NCBI RefSeq assembly: GCF_021390535.1
Contig: NZ_JAJUXG010000025.1
Coordinates: 1 to 64,000 of the forward strand
Direction of reading: 5' to 3'
DNA: 64,000 nucleotides
DNA from: Dyadobacter sp. CY312
GTDB taxonomy: Bacteria; Bacteroidota; Bacteroidia; Cytophagales; Spirosomataceae
In this document: one piece after another, positions 45,451-55,800 of the stretch
Numbering within the stretch: position 1 is the first letter of the stretch
Layout of the letters: the number at the start of each line of letters is the position of its first letter
Made by a program: the position numbers and the translations under genes
Notes under the pieces: model-generated
Seen by the model: only the letters and a program-made list of their open reading frames with translations
Database searches by the model: none
What the model was told of the DNA's origin: nothing

Positions 45451-47988
45451 TCATTCCAAATTCACACTTTGAATCGCAATACCAGCAAGCTGTTTTTTAT
45501 CCTGAACTGCTTTTGGAATAATGGAAATTTGTAAGGTCTCAATGTTTCTTAAATCAAGTTTGCCAGCCATCGGTGTGGTGTCTAACGACCAGGGTAGAAA
45601 TCCAGGGTAAGGGCGCGGAAGGCTGATGAAATCTACTTTTTTAAGGTCGTTGAGTAGCACAGTGTATGCATTGTTTTCTGGTTTGACATTCAGTGTCGCG
45701 CCATATACCGACCCATCCTTACCGATTAATGCAATTTGAATGGCACACGGTTTCTCATTGAGCGCCCGCCCGTGAAAGACCAGCCTTGTTTTGGATAGCA
45801 CATCCGATGTGCGTCCCGCTATGTTGCTTTTAAAATTGTATCGCATTGCGTAGTCTTCCGCCTTTTCGGGTTGTATGCTCAGTTCAGAATTTCCTATTTC
45901 TGGTATTGGATTCAACCGCGAAGTTTTCAGATAAGGCCTTAGCAACTGCTCGTGATCTTTTTCTGCATTAAATAAGCTTATCGATGAGGATTTTGGCAGA
46001 ATGCGTGTTTCGAACAGTTTCTGCTCACCATTATTTCGGTCCTTATTGTTTTCCAGCTCGGATGGATATAATTTTTCTACTCCGTTCTCCGTGACTAAAA
46101 TGTAATATTTCAGAGCATCTCCCTTTAAGAATTCTGCCGGAATCCGGGCCGAGTAATGGTAACTGCCAGTATGTTCCAAATCCAGATCCACAGGCTTTGT
46201 ACCTTGTGCAATCAGCCTGATTCGGGCAGCTTCCAGTTGTTTTAAAGAAACGATCTGTACTTTGACAGACATACTTTCGCCTGCTGAAACCACTTTATGT
46301 GGTGAATGAAGTACGTACGTTTTTTTGAGTGTCGTTGCGGGAGCTACAAATTCATTCAATGTGATATTCTTCCATTTGCTGGTCGCAGTCAGTTTACTCG
46401 AAGTGCCTTTTCTTATCAGCATATAAGCACCTGGTGTAATGTCAAATGTCTGATCCTTAATATTGAAAGTTTTGGTGTCGTTTATCGGATTGAGTGGTTT
46501 GATTTCAAAATCATCTCCCAAATCGGGTAGCCGAACCGACATGGGCCATTGACGCCAGTTGATAACGGCAAGAACTTTATCAAGGCTATTGTAGCCAAAA
46601 GGATCCTGCACCCAGATCGCATCCGGCAAAACTTCCAGTCGCCAGACACCATTCTCAAGTTTATCCAGAAAGTAGGCACCTGTACCTTCATATTTCACAA
46701 CAGATGAATTTCCCGACCCACTGATGTGTTCTAATTCTCCCATGTTTGGAGGGATGCTGGTGGTATGATTGGTATAGATAAATTTTTCCTTCGTGACCAT
46801 TTCAGCCAAATCCTGCCCGTAACTAACCCTGAAATTACCGAAAGATGTGTCTGCGGGGAATTTGCCAAAGTCTTTGTACAGCGGAATATTGTGAAAAACC
46901 TCCGATGCGATTTTAAGGCCTAACGCTTTCTGCGGAGTGTAAATTAGGTTCATGTAATGCGTGTCATACTCCGTATTGGCGTATGCAAAGTAGGTTGGGT
47001 CATAGGCAAAGTGCGTGGCGAGCTGCATGCCGGCTGTGCGGAAACTGCGCGCCATGGCTGGATAAATGTAAGAGCGCCCCACGTCAGCAGCATCGAATTC
47101 ATAGACAATCTTGGCCATTTGTTTGAACCTCGGATTGGCTGCGAATGGAATTTTGTAGTCGTCCACGTTTGGCAGCAAATTTCCCATGATCTCATGCTTA
47201 GCCTGCAAGCCTGTGGGATACCATTGAAATGTACCACCCTGAATATCAGCGTCGAAATAACCCTGGGCGAGGTGGATACTATGGCTGATGTTATAAAAGA
47301 CCGGCTTTTCACAGCCCGTCTTTCTCATCGAGCTTACCATTCCATTAATAAATGCAGTTACGTCGCTGTCTTTCCCACCATGCTGTGGTTCGTTACTGAT
47401 TTCAAAGGCAATCAGGTCCGGTTCGTTTTTGTAGGCCACACCGGTGTAAGGATTGACATGATTCAGAAACTGAAACAAATAATTTTGTTGTGCTTTAATG
47501 GCGTCCGGATTTGTCAGACAAGCTGCCTTGCCATATTTTCTTGAAAATCCCGGCGTTTTTTCATCCTTTTCCGGCCAGCCATTTCCCCAGTATGCAAAGG
47601 GCGTCAGCACAAACTTAATCCCGCGGTCTTTCATTTTTTTTAATGCATAATCCAGCAGTTTCAGATGCTCATTTCCCAACAGATTCCCCAGCGTATCGCT
47701 TATTTCTGTGTCCCAAACGTGAACACGGTAGAGGTCAAAACCCAGTCGGGAGAAATGGTAAACATCATCATCTATGGCCTTTTCCGGAGATACATTCAAT
47801 TGCTTCGCCACGCGGTAGGCATAAGCGAAAGGAACCGTGTAATTTACTCCAAACCCTTTTACTTCCTCTTTCGTGTTACCCCAGCGCATCACGCCGTCCT
47901 TATCGACATACACGTCGTTAGATTTTTGAGAATAAGCGCATGAGGTAGCAAAAAAAATGGGAAGTAGAAAGGTAAGGGCAATCTTCAT
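45451..47988 (-). CDS. glycoside hydrolase family 5-like (beta-mannanase/endoglucanase type)
   Basis: 845 residues, secreted, with a signal ending FFATSCAYS that could make it a lipoprotein (Cys17). Residues about 25-400 are a GH5-type TIM barrel: DLYRVHVWDTEISD, KFVLTPFAYWGNGWPE, the acid/base Glu200 in LIAFEISNEPQHG, FYNISHSIHLAQGYF, and nucleophile Glu297 in KIVYEFDAADVGRS. About 450-540 is a beta domain, and the remaining 300 residues are further beta modules. It is downstream of SusC and SusD on the same strand, so it is likely the surface enzyme of this utilisation locus. With the GH26 protein nearby, mannan is a plausible substrate. Confidence 0.85.
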   Translation of the reverse strand: MKIALTFLLPIFFATSCAYSQKSNDVYVDKDGVMRWGNTKEEVKGFGVNYTVPFAYAYRVAKQLNVSPEKAIDDDVYHFSRLGFDLYRVHVWDTEISDTLGNLLGNEHLKLLDYALKKMKDRGIKFVLTPFAYWGNGWPEKDEKTPGFSRKYGKAACLTNPDAIKAQQNYLFQFLNHVNPYTGVAYKNEPDLIAFEISNEPQHGGKDSDVTAFINGMVSSMRKTGCEKPVFYNISHSIHLAQGYFDADIQGGTFQWYPTGLQAKHEIMGNLLPNVDDYKIPFAANPRFKQMAKIVYEFDAADVGRSYIYPAMARSFRTAGMQLATHFAYDPTYFAYANTEYDTHYMNLIYTPQKALGLKIASEVFHNIPLYKDFGKFPADTSFGNFRVSYGQDLAEMVTKEKFIYTNHTTSIPPNMGELEHISGSGNSSVVKYEGTGAYFLDKLENGVWRLEVLPDAIWVQDPFGYNSLDKVLAVINWRQWPMSVRLPDLGDDFEIKPLNPINDTKTFNIKDQTFDITPGAYMLIRKGTSSKLTATSKWKNITLNEFVAPATTLKKTYVLHSPHKVVSAGESMSVKVQIVSLKQLEAARIRLIAQGTKPVDLDLEHTGSYHYSARIPAEFLKGDALKYYILVTENGVEKLYPSELENNKDRNNGEQKLFETRILPKSSSISLFNAEKDHEQLLRPYLKTSRLNPIPEIGNSELSIQPEKAEDYAMRYNFKSNIAGRTSDVLSKTRLVFHGRALNEKPCAIQIALIGKDGSVYGATLNVKPENNAYTVLLNDLKKVDFISLPRPYPGFLPWSLDTTPMAGKLDLRNIETLQISIIPKAVQDKKQLAGIAIQSVNLE

Positions 47989-48015
47989 GTCTTAAAAAGT
48001 TAAGAGATCTAGGTT

Positions 48016-48080
48016 TAGTCGTTTGGTGTTATCAGTAGTCAGTTATAGTCAGGTGCTGTCACTTGTAGTCGAATTTTGTC
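48016..48080. repeat. GTC repeats phased at 10 bp upstream of the GH5 gene
   Basis: TAGTC occurs at 48016, 48036, 48046 and 48066, with CTGTC at 48056 and TTGTC at 48076. GTC therefore appears every 10 bases in six of seven turns, all within the 146 bp between the GH5 gene and susD. Phasing with the helical turn suggests a binding array or intrinsic curvature. Confidence 0.45.
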
Positions 48081-48134
48081 ATGCGTTCTAGAAACAATAT
48101 TTGACAATTCCTGACCGCAAATGACATTCGTACC

Positions 48135-49640
48135 TTAATACCCTGGTGTCTGTTCAATTTTTCCTTCTCCGACGTTGATCACATATTGTGGTATAGGAAA
48201 AAGCTCAGATGGGCCGCGGTTAACCTTCCCGGCAGCTTCCAGTGCAGATGCCCACTTCCCGTGGCGAACCAGGTCGATCTTGCGGATACCTTCAAAATAA
48301 AACTCAAATCCTCTTTCCATCAGGATCGCATCGTTGAATGTAGTTTTCGAAGACGTGGCCGTTGCGGATAAAGCCGCCACCCCACCGTGTTTTGTTCTCA
48401 CTTCATTGACCAGCGCAATTGCTTCTGCTGTCGGACCTGATACTTGGTTGATTGCCTCAGCCAACATCAGCAGTACATCGGCATATCTCAGTACCGGCAT
48501 GTCATTTCCCTGAACATCGGCACCCGGTGAAGATTCGTCAGGATATTTTCTCAAAACCGGGCCCCGCATATTGGTGCGGTTTCTTGCTTTTCCAGTGTTG
48601 TCGGTATAGGTCGCAACCAACAAATTCCTCCGTTTGTCAGCCGGATCAAAAGTGTCATAAAATGCCCAAGTAGGGCAGAAGATGCCGCTCGGATTGCCCC
48701 AACCACCCCCAAGCTTGATACTTTTAAAATCGTTGGGAAGACAATACAATGCCATAGCATTAAAATTGCCGCCGCCTTCGCCGTTGGTGGGTGCAATCGG
48801 ATCACAGTTAACAGCCCAGATCGTTTCTGAATTTACCTCCGTCGATTCCCGGAATAAGCTCGCATAATCGGATACAAGGCTGTATTTGCCTAATGCAATC
48901 GTAGCTCTGGCTGCCTTTTCGGCCTCTGCCCAGTTTTTTTCGTTGAGATATAACCGCGTTAGCATACCCAGCGCCAAACCTTTGTTGAACCTGCCATATT
49001 CGGAAGGACTCAGTTCCAGATTAGCCGCAGCAAAATTAAGATCGTCTGCAACCATTGATACGTAAGTTTCTCTTGAAGGACGGGTGAGGTCACTTTCGGC
49101 ATTGGTGTTGATTTTTGACGCATCAAAGATTACCGGTACTGGGCCGTACATGTGGAGTAGGTAGTACATCGTCCAGGCGCGTCCCATTCTTGCCTCGGCG
49201 ATGAACTTGTTTTTTGCGGCATCGCTAATTGTTGCTTTTTCAATATCGGCAATAACTTGGGTCATCCGTGTAACATAACGCACTTTTTCAAAGTGACTTT
49301 GTTTGCCCTGAGTTCTGAGAAATGTAAAATCTCCTTTGCTGAAAAATTCCCAAAGTCCTCCCCATTCAGTAAACACATTCATCTGATCTGTTGGGAGATC
49401 AAACATCGCTAAGTGACCATATTCCGGACTAAAGAACATGTTCTGGTACGCTACGTCGCTGTATCCCCATTTGGAGCCGAAGGGTTTATAGGCCTGCAAA
49501 GCGTAAAGTTTAAAATCTGCCTCCGTTTTTGGAAAATTGGCAGGGGAGAGCACACCTGTGAGCACCGGATCAAAATTTTTCTCGCAGCTGGTAATCGAGA
49601 AGCTGGCAGCCAATATGCTGGCAATAATTATCTTTTTCAT
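48135..49640 (-). CDS. susD: SusD/RagB-like nutrient-binding lipoprotein
   Basis: 501 residues. Lipoprotein signal ending ASFSITSC. The SusD N-terminal part FPKTEADFKLYALQAYKPFG is followed by TPR-like helices (RYVTRMTQVIADIEKATISD, KNKFIAEARMGRAWTMYYLL) and the long C-terminal domain (PVLRYADVLLMLAEAINQVS, AIALVNEVRTKHGG, ILMERGFEFYFEGIRKIDLV). SusD covers the SusC transporter as a lid and binds glycans at the surface. It lies between SusC and the GH5 enzyme on the same strand, with 21 bases to the susC stop. Confidence 0.93.
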   Translation of the reverse strand: MKKIIIASILAASFSITSCEKNFDPVLTGVLSPANFPKTEADFKLYALQAYKPFGSKWGYSDVAYQNMFFSPEYGHLAMFDLPTDQMNVFTEWGGLWEFFSKGDFTFLRTQGKQSHFEKVRYVTRMTQVIADIEKATISDAAKNKFIAEARMGRAWTMYYLLHMYGPVPVIFDASKINTNAESDLTRPSRETYVSMVADDLNFAAANLELSPSEYGRFNKGLALGMLTRLYLNEKNWAEAEKAARATIALGKYSLVSDYASLFRESTEVNSETIWAVNCDPIAPTNGEGGGNFNAMALYCLPNDFKSIKLGGGWGNPSGIFCPTWAFYDTFDPADKRRNLLVATYTDNTGKARNRTNMRGPVLRKYPDESSPGADVQGNDMPVLRYADVLLMLAEAINQVSGPTAEAIALVNEVRTKHGGVAALSATATSSKTTFNDAILMERGFEFYFEGIRKIDLVRHGKWASALEAAGKVNRGPSELFPIPQYVINVGEGKIEQTPGY

Positions 49641-49661
49641 GTGATTTTGAATGTCGGAATG

Positions 49662-52600
49662 TTAAAAATTAGCTCTCAAACCAAGTGATAGCGTCCTGAC
49701 CATCGGGTAAGGAGCAGGCCCGCCTTTGGTAGAGCTTGCCTGAATCTCCGGATCGACACCTTTAAAGCCAGTCAGAATGAATGCATTCTGTACATCTGCG
49801 AAAAACCGGACACTGCTGATGTACTTGGTCAAACCACCCGAATTGATTGTGTAGCCCAGGGTAATATTCCGGCATCTGAGAAAATCCCTTTTGACAAGTC
49901 GTGTGTCCAGTCCGGCATCCAGTGCGATCGCACCTTCATTGTAAGCAGCGCCGGGCAGAGTTCCGGTAGGATTTGATGTGCTCCAGGCGTCTTTGATTCG
50001 CTCTGTACCACTTTGGTTGCTGGATAGCAAACTTACCGGGTCGCCCCATAGCGTGGTGAAGTCATTACCCCACGCACCATATTGTCCATAGAAGAACACG
50101 CTCAAGTCAAACTTGCCGTAAGTGAAATTATTCCCAAATCCGACGATTGCTTTGGGAATCCCGGAATAGCTTTTAACATCATTGAAATCCAGTTTACCAT
50201 CTCCGTTATTATCCACAAAAATTGGATTTCCCGGCTTTCTTGCAGATGCGGGCTGCCATGTCGGTACTTCCTGTCCCGCTTGCAATATACCGTTTGTCTG
50301 ATACACGTAGATAATATCGCCGCCGACCGGATCATTCACATTACCATACTGAGCCGGTGGGTCGTTCGGGAAACGCTCCACCCACCGGTTTTTAAAATGC
50401 GTTACATTGAGTGTGGTATTCCAGTTGAAATTCTTGGTTTTTATGTTTTCCGTATTAATGGTGAATTCAAAACCTTTTCGCCGCTGGTGACCACCGTTAA
50501 TAGGAGATGTTGAAATGATAGACAATTGCTGGGTGGTGGCGCTGCTAAGCAAACGTGTGCGGTCTTCTGTAAAAACATCGACTGAACCCGTTATGCGTTC
50601 CTTAAACAAACCGAAATCCAGACCGGCATTAAATGTCTTCGTAATAGGCCAGCGCAGGTTGGGATTGTCAAATGCGGTGAGGCGATAGGGAAAGTATACT
50701 GCCGAGCCATTGTTGAATGTAACGGCATTCGGATCAGCCCCATAAGCCCCATAAGCAACGCTACCCGGACGTTCTCCCGTCATACCATAACTGGCGCGGA
50801 GCTTCAACGTGCTGATTGTTTGGATGCCTTGCATAAATGCCTCATTATTAATCTTCCAACCAGCAGACACAGAAGGGAAATACTGGTACTTATTGTCCGG
50901 AAAGAACTTATCTGCACCATCGCGTCGCACGGTCAGCGAGAGCAGGTAGCGATCCAGAAAGTCGAAATTGCTGCGGATAAAGAATGAGCGTAGCTTGTTA
51001 ACTCCTCTATAAGATCCAATCACTTTCGGCCCGGTAGCAGAGGCAAGGTTGTCGGTATTGATCGCGTCCTGCATATCAGAAGTTTCGACACTGAAACCGG
51101 AAAAATCTTCCAGATATTGACCGACTCCAGTAACAACATCCAGATTAAGCCAGTCGCCGAACGACTTTTTGTATGACATAGTTGCTTCCATCGTCTGATT
51201 CTGTCTGCGTGTTTCAGCCAGCGATGCCCGTGCCTTGTAGAGCTGTCCCCAAAATACATTTACAGGAATGTAAAAGTCACGAATCGAATATTCGCTGTTA
51301 TTTCCATACAATAATTTCGCTGTCAAAACATTTGGAATGATGTCAATATCGAGCGATGTATTGGCCAACAACCCCTGTGCTTTTGTTTTATCCTTAATAT
51401 CCAATAGGGAAACCGGGTTGCCGGTCTGGGCAAACTGGCTGTATGTCCCGTCCGCATTATATACGGGAACGGAGGAAGGGTAGGCCAGGGCAGCCTGTAA
51501 AGCATTAAAGCCCTGAGTACCCGAACCGCCAGCTTGCCAGCCTGCCTGAGGATTAGAGTAAGCATTCCGGTTGGCATTGACATTTACGTTCAATCTGAAT
51601 ATTTTGCTTAAAACAAAATTGACATTCAGCCTGCCTGAGAATCGTGTCAGATCAGACTTCTTCATCGAGCCAACCTGGTTGAAATAGTTACCGGAAAAAA
51701 AGTAAGTAGCCTTCTCTGTCCCGCCATTTACGCTTACATTGTGATTATCTACACTGCCAGGACGTAAAACCTGTCCAAGCCAGTCAGTGCCCTCACCCGC
51801 ATTTCGAATTTGTTCGTCGGTAAATTTTTGCGTGTAGCCACTCAGATCCGCAGGTACTGTTCCAAATGGTGCCATGTTTCGGTCCGCCTGGTATTTATCA
51901 ACATTCAATTGATTGAAATAAAGCATGTAGTCGGACGCATTCAATGGTTTCAGGTAAGGCATGTTTCTTGAAAAGGAACGGCTGCCGTCGTAGCTTACAC
52001 TCATGCGCCCCGCTTTTCCTTTTTTAGTTGTAATGATCATTACGCCGTTCGCCGCCGATACACCATAAATCGCCGCACTCGCATCTTTAAGGAATTCAAT
52101 AGACTCAATGTCATTCGGATTCAATCCGGCGAGTCCACCGCGATTGACCCCTTGAATTTCAACGGATCCGTTACTAGGCTCCATGGAATTTCCGGGATAT
52201 ACCACACCGTCAATTACCAATAGGGGATTGCCTTTCCCACGGATAGAGACAGAGATGTTACCACCTGGCTGCGAACTTTGCTGTGTAACCTGTAAACCTG
52301 CCGCGCGGCCAAATAACAGTTCGGAGATATTGTTGTTGGCAGATGTCGGAATCTTCGTGGGATCAACCTTTGAAATTGCGGTCGTTAGATTTTTCTTGGC
52401 AGTCGTTCCGTATCCGACAACCACCACTTCGTCAAGGTTCTGCTCATCTGCGAGCAATTTAACATCGATCACATTACGATTGGCAATCGCAATTTCTTGC
52501 TTGACATATCCTATAAAGGAAAAAACGAGCTTCTGCTCAGCAGCTGATCCATTGGGCAGGGATAGTGAATACTCGCCATTCTGGTCGGTTGATGTTCCGC

Positions 52601-52748
52601 TGGTGTTCCCCTTCAAAACCACGTTTACCCCGGGCAGCTCCCCGCCGGAATTGTCAGTCACTTTTCCTTTAATGACGGTCTGTTGCGCCAGGAGCACAGT
52701 ACAGGAAGTCAATAGGAAAATCTGCAATAGCAGTAATTTTTTCTTCAT
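49662..52748 (-). CDS. susC: SusC/RagA-like TonB-dependent transporter
   Basis: 1028 residues. Signal LLLLQIFLLTSCTVLLAQQ, a carboxypeptidase-regulatory-like domain (VIKGKVTDNSGGELPGVNVV), the TonB box/plug region (VVVVGYGTTAKKNLTTAISK), a plug with SIRGKGNPLLVIDGVVYPGN and IESIEFLKDASAAIYGVSAA, and a 22-stranded barrel ending FLRCRNITLGYTIN... to LSLGLRANF. It imports glycans across the outer membrane with SusD, energised by TonB. It is divergent from the HTCS gene at 52885, the normal layout of a regulated polysaccharide locus. Confidence 0.95.
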   Translation of the reverse strand: MKKKLLLLQIFLLTSCTVLLAQQTVIKGKVTDNSGGELPGVNVVLKGNTSGTSTDQNGEYSLSLPNGSAAEQKLVFSFIGYVKQEIAIANRNVIDVKLLADEQNLDEVVVVGYGTTAKKNLTTAISKVDPTKIPTSANNNISELLFGRAAGLQVTQQSSQPGGNISVSIRGKGNPLLVIDGVVYPGNSMEPSNGSVEIQGVNRGGLAGLNPNDIESIEFLKDASAAIYGVSAANGVMIITTKKGKAGRMSVSYDGSRSFSRNMPYLKPLNASDYMLYFNQLNVDKYQADRNMAPFGTVPADLSGYTQKFTDEQIRNAGEGTDWLGQVLRPGSVDNHNVSVNGGTEKATYFFSGNYFNQVGSMKKSDLTRFSGRLNVNFVLSKIFRLNVNVNANRNAYSNPQAGWQAGGSGTQGFNALQAALAYPSSVPVYNADGTYSQFAQTGNPVSLLDIKDKTKAQGLLANTSLDIDIIPNVLTAKLLYGNNSEYSIRDFYIPVNVFWGQLYKARASLAETRRQNQTMEATMSYKKSFGDWLNLDVVTGVGQYLEDFSGFSVETSDMQDAINTDNLASATGPKVIGSYRGVNKLRSFFIRSNFDFLDRYLLSLTVRRDGADKFFPDNKYQYFPSVSAGWKINNEAFMQGIQTISTLKLRASYGMTGERPGSVAYGAYGADPNAVTFNNGSAVYFPYRLTAFDNPNLRWPITKTFNAGLDFGLFKERITGSVDVFTEDRTRLLSSATTQQLSIISTSPINGGHQRRKGFEFTINTENIKTKNFNWNTTLNVTHFKNRWVERFPNDPPAQYGNVNDPVGGDIIYVYQTNGILQAGQEVPTWQPASARKPGNPIFVDNNGDGKLDFNDVKSYSGIPKAIVGFGNNFTYGKFDLSVFFYGQYGAWGNDFTTLWGDPVSLLSSNQSGTERIKDAWSTSNPTGTLPGAAYNEGAIALDAGLDTRLVKRDFLRCRNITLGYTINSGGLTKYISSVRFFADVQNAFILTGFKGVDPEIQASSTKGGPAPYPMVRTLSLGLRANF

Positions 52749-52884
52749 CGCGTTGCTGGATTAAGTTTATAATTAACATTACAATTTCATGGTTGCAAGG
52801 TAGATTAGCCGCTCAACTTCGATTAGAAATAATCTGACTTAAAGCAATAATTTTCTGATATTTGTCTGGTATTTATTATATTTT

Positions 52885-55800
52885 TTGTTCAAAAAGTCGG
52901 TTTTTAGCTCAAAAAGAATGTGTCGGGTGGTTAGTATCAGCAGAAGGTGGGTGATTGTTTTTTCTTTGATGCTGATATCTCTGCATTTGCAAGCGAGGGA
53001 AAAATTCTTTGGAACACTTTCCATGAGAGATGGATTACCTACCAATCTGATCAATGCAGTTGCACAGGATCGCAACAACTTCATCTGGATTGCCACAGGC
53101 GATGGCCTGGCCCGCTACGACGGTTACCATTTCAGGTTCTTTAAAAAAGGAGGCTCACCCAACTCCCTTCCCAGTAACGGTGTGCAGACAATCTATGCAG
53201 ACGGAGATGATCTTTGGGTAGGCACTGTAAACGGACTGTGTAAGATAAATACAGTTACGTTCACCATCACAAGAATATCAACAGGAGCGAATACCAACAT
53301 TCGATGCATTTCGAGAGGCGCCGATGGTAGCATGTGGATCGGTACCATGACAGGGCTTGTTAAATACGACCAGAAGAACAAATTGTTTATCACTTTAACT
53401 GCACAGAACAGCAAGCTTAGCCACAACACGGTTCGGACTATTTTTCAGGACAAAAAAGGAACCCTATGGATAGGTACATACAATGGGCTTAACAAGTTGG
53501 ATCGGGCAACTAAGACTTTTACTGTCTTTAATCTGAAAAGGAAAGGCAGTCCGGAGACAAAAAATAACCTGATCTGCGATATTAAACCCGTTGCAGGCAG
53601 CGATTCGTTAATCTGGGTAGGTACAGATACAGGACTTTGCAGGTTCAATACGATTACGGGTACCAACGAAAATCAAAGCGAACAGATAAAGCTCAGTAAT
53701 GATGTGGTCAAAGCGATTTATACCGACAAAGATCAGAATGTATGGCTGGGAACCGATTTTGGCTTAAATATATATCATCCGGCTACTAAAACGAATGAGC
53801 GGCATTTTCACAATCCGCAGTCGTCCTACTCCATTTCCGACAATGTAATCTGGCAAATATTTGAAGATCAGGCGGGTGTGCTTTGGTTTGTGACGTCCAA
53901 TGGGATCAGCAAGTTCAACCAGATGGATAATTTGTACCAATATCATCATGTAACACAGCAGGTGGGAGGGCAAACGATTGGAAATCAGGTGAAGTCTTTT
54001 CTTGTGAGCAAAAAAGGGATTTACTGGATCGGGACCTTGCATGGGGTAATTCGTTTCGATCCGAAAACAGGGATAAGTCGCAAGTTTAACATTGATTCAC
54101 CACAGCATAGCCGGCTACTGATTAACAATGTTACTGTTTTACATGAAGATCGTCAAGGACGTATCTGGATCGGTACAGTAGCCGGAATTAATGTGTGGGA
54201 TGATCAAATGCAGATCATGCAGACTGTTACTGCAAGCAAAAGCAATGGGCTTGCGTCTAATTACATCAATAATTTTGTTGAAACAAGGGATGGGGTTTTA
54301 CTGGTTGGAACCTGGGAAGGGGGAATCTTTCAGGCTACGAATAGCTTGAAGGTTATTAAGGACATACAATTCAAACTTGTCTCAAAAGTCGAAACAGACA
54401 AATTTCTCTCTGGCGGCAAGTCAATCTGGTTGATGGAATTTGACGAGCTTTTTCAACTGGATTTGAGCACTGGAGTGAAGAAAAAAATCACCCAGTTTGG
54501 CACCGCCGCAGATCGCAAAACTGTTAACAGCTTCTTTTTGTCAAAAAAAGGCGCCATTTGGGCAGCGACAGAAAACGGATTGGTTGAATATATTCCATCT
54601 GTCAACAAAGCATCTTTTCATGCAATCCCAAACCATAGCACGGCCAGGGCTTCCATCACGGAAGACGAGCACGGCAATATCTGGATCGCTACCAATACAG
54701 CACTCGAAAAATTTATACCTGCAAGCCAGAAAGTAGAATTCTATCCGCTAAATAAAAATCTGCCTCTTAAAAGCTTTTATGCGGGCTGCGTTACCCTTTC
54801 AGCTTCCGGAGAATTGTTTTTTGGTGGAGATAATGGATACATATCATTCTCTCCCGAAAAGGCGATTGCAAACCTTTACCAGCCCAGGGTTGTTCTGACT
54901 GGTTTGCTGCTAAATAACAAGCAGGTTGAAATCGGTGAAAAAGTCGATGACCGGGTAATTTTGGATCGGGATATTTCCTTTGTGCCAGGCATCGAGCTCG
55001 ATTACGGTCAGCGATCACTGGAATTGCAATTTGCAGCATTGCATTTCTGGCAACCGGAGGTTAATACGTATTCCTACAAGCTGGAAGGTGCTGACGAAAG
55101 CTGGACTACGACTTCGGGAGACAAGAATTTTGCGGTGTACTCAAATCTCTCGCCCGGAACCTACACATTCAGGGTGAGAGGTACCAATAACAACGGGATA
55201 TGGAGCAATGATACCAGCACGACGCAGATCACCATTAATCCACCGTTCTTTTTGAGCAAAGGTTTTTTGGTATTGTATATGCTTCTGATCGCCGCCGGGA
55301 TCTATGTTTCTTTGAAGATCTATTCAGGCAGAATTAAACTCGAAAATGAACTGAAAATAAGCAAGCTGGAAGTAGCACACGCTGAGGAAATAGAGCAGAC
55401 CAAGGAGCAATTTTTTACGAATATTTCCCACGAACTGCGCACGCCAATCAGTCTGATACTCCCGCCAATTCACCAGATCATGAAAAACGGGAAACTGGAT
55501 GATGATAATTTCAAACTGATTTCGCTGGCGGAAAAGAATTCGCACCGTTTACTTCGTGTGGTAAATCAGGTGTTGGATTTCAAGAAAATGCAGGAGGATA
55601 AATTGTATCTGAACACTTCGAAAGTTGAAATCATTGGCTTGTTGAAAGAGCTGTATTCGCATTTTGCAGACAAAGCAGCGAGGCATGAAGTCAAGTACAA
55701 TTATACGAACAGCAGCGAGAGATTTGAAATATTTGCGGATGCAGAAAAGGTGGAGACAATGGTATTAAACCTGCTTTCAAATGCGTTTAAATTCACACCA

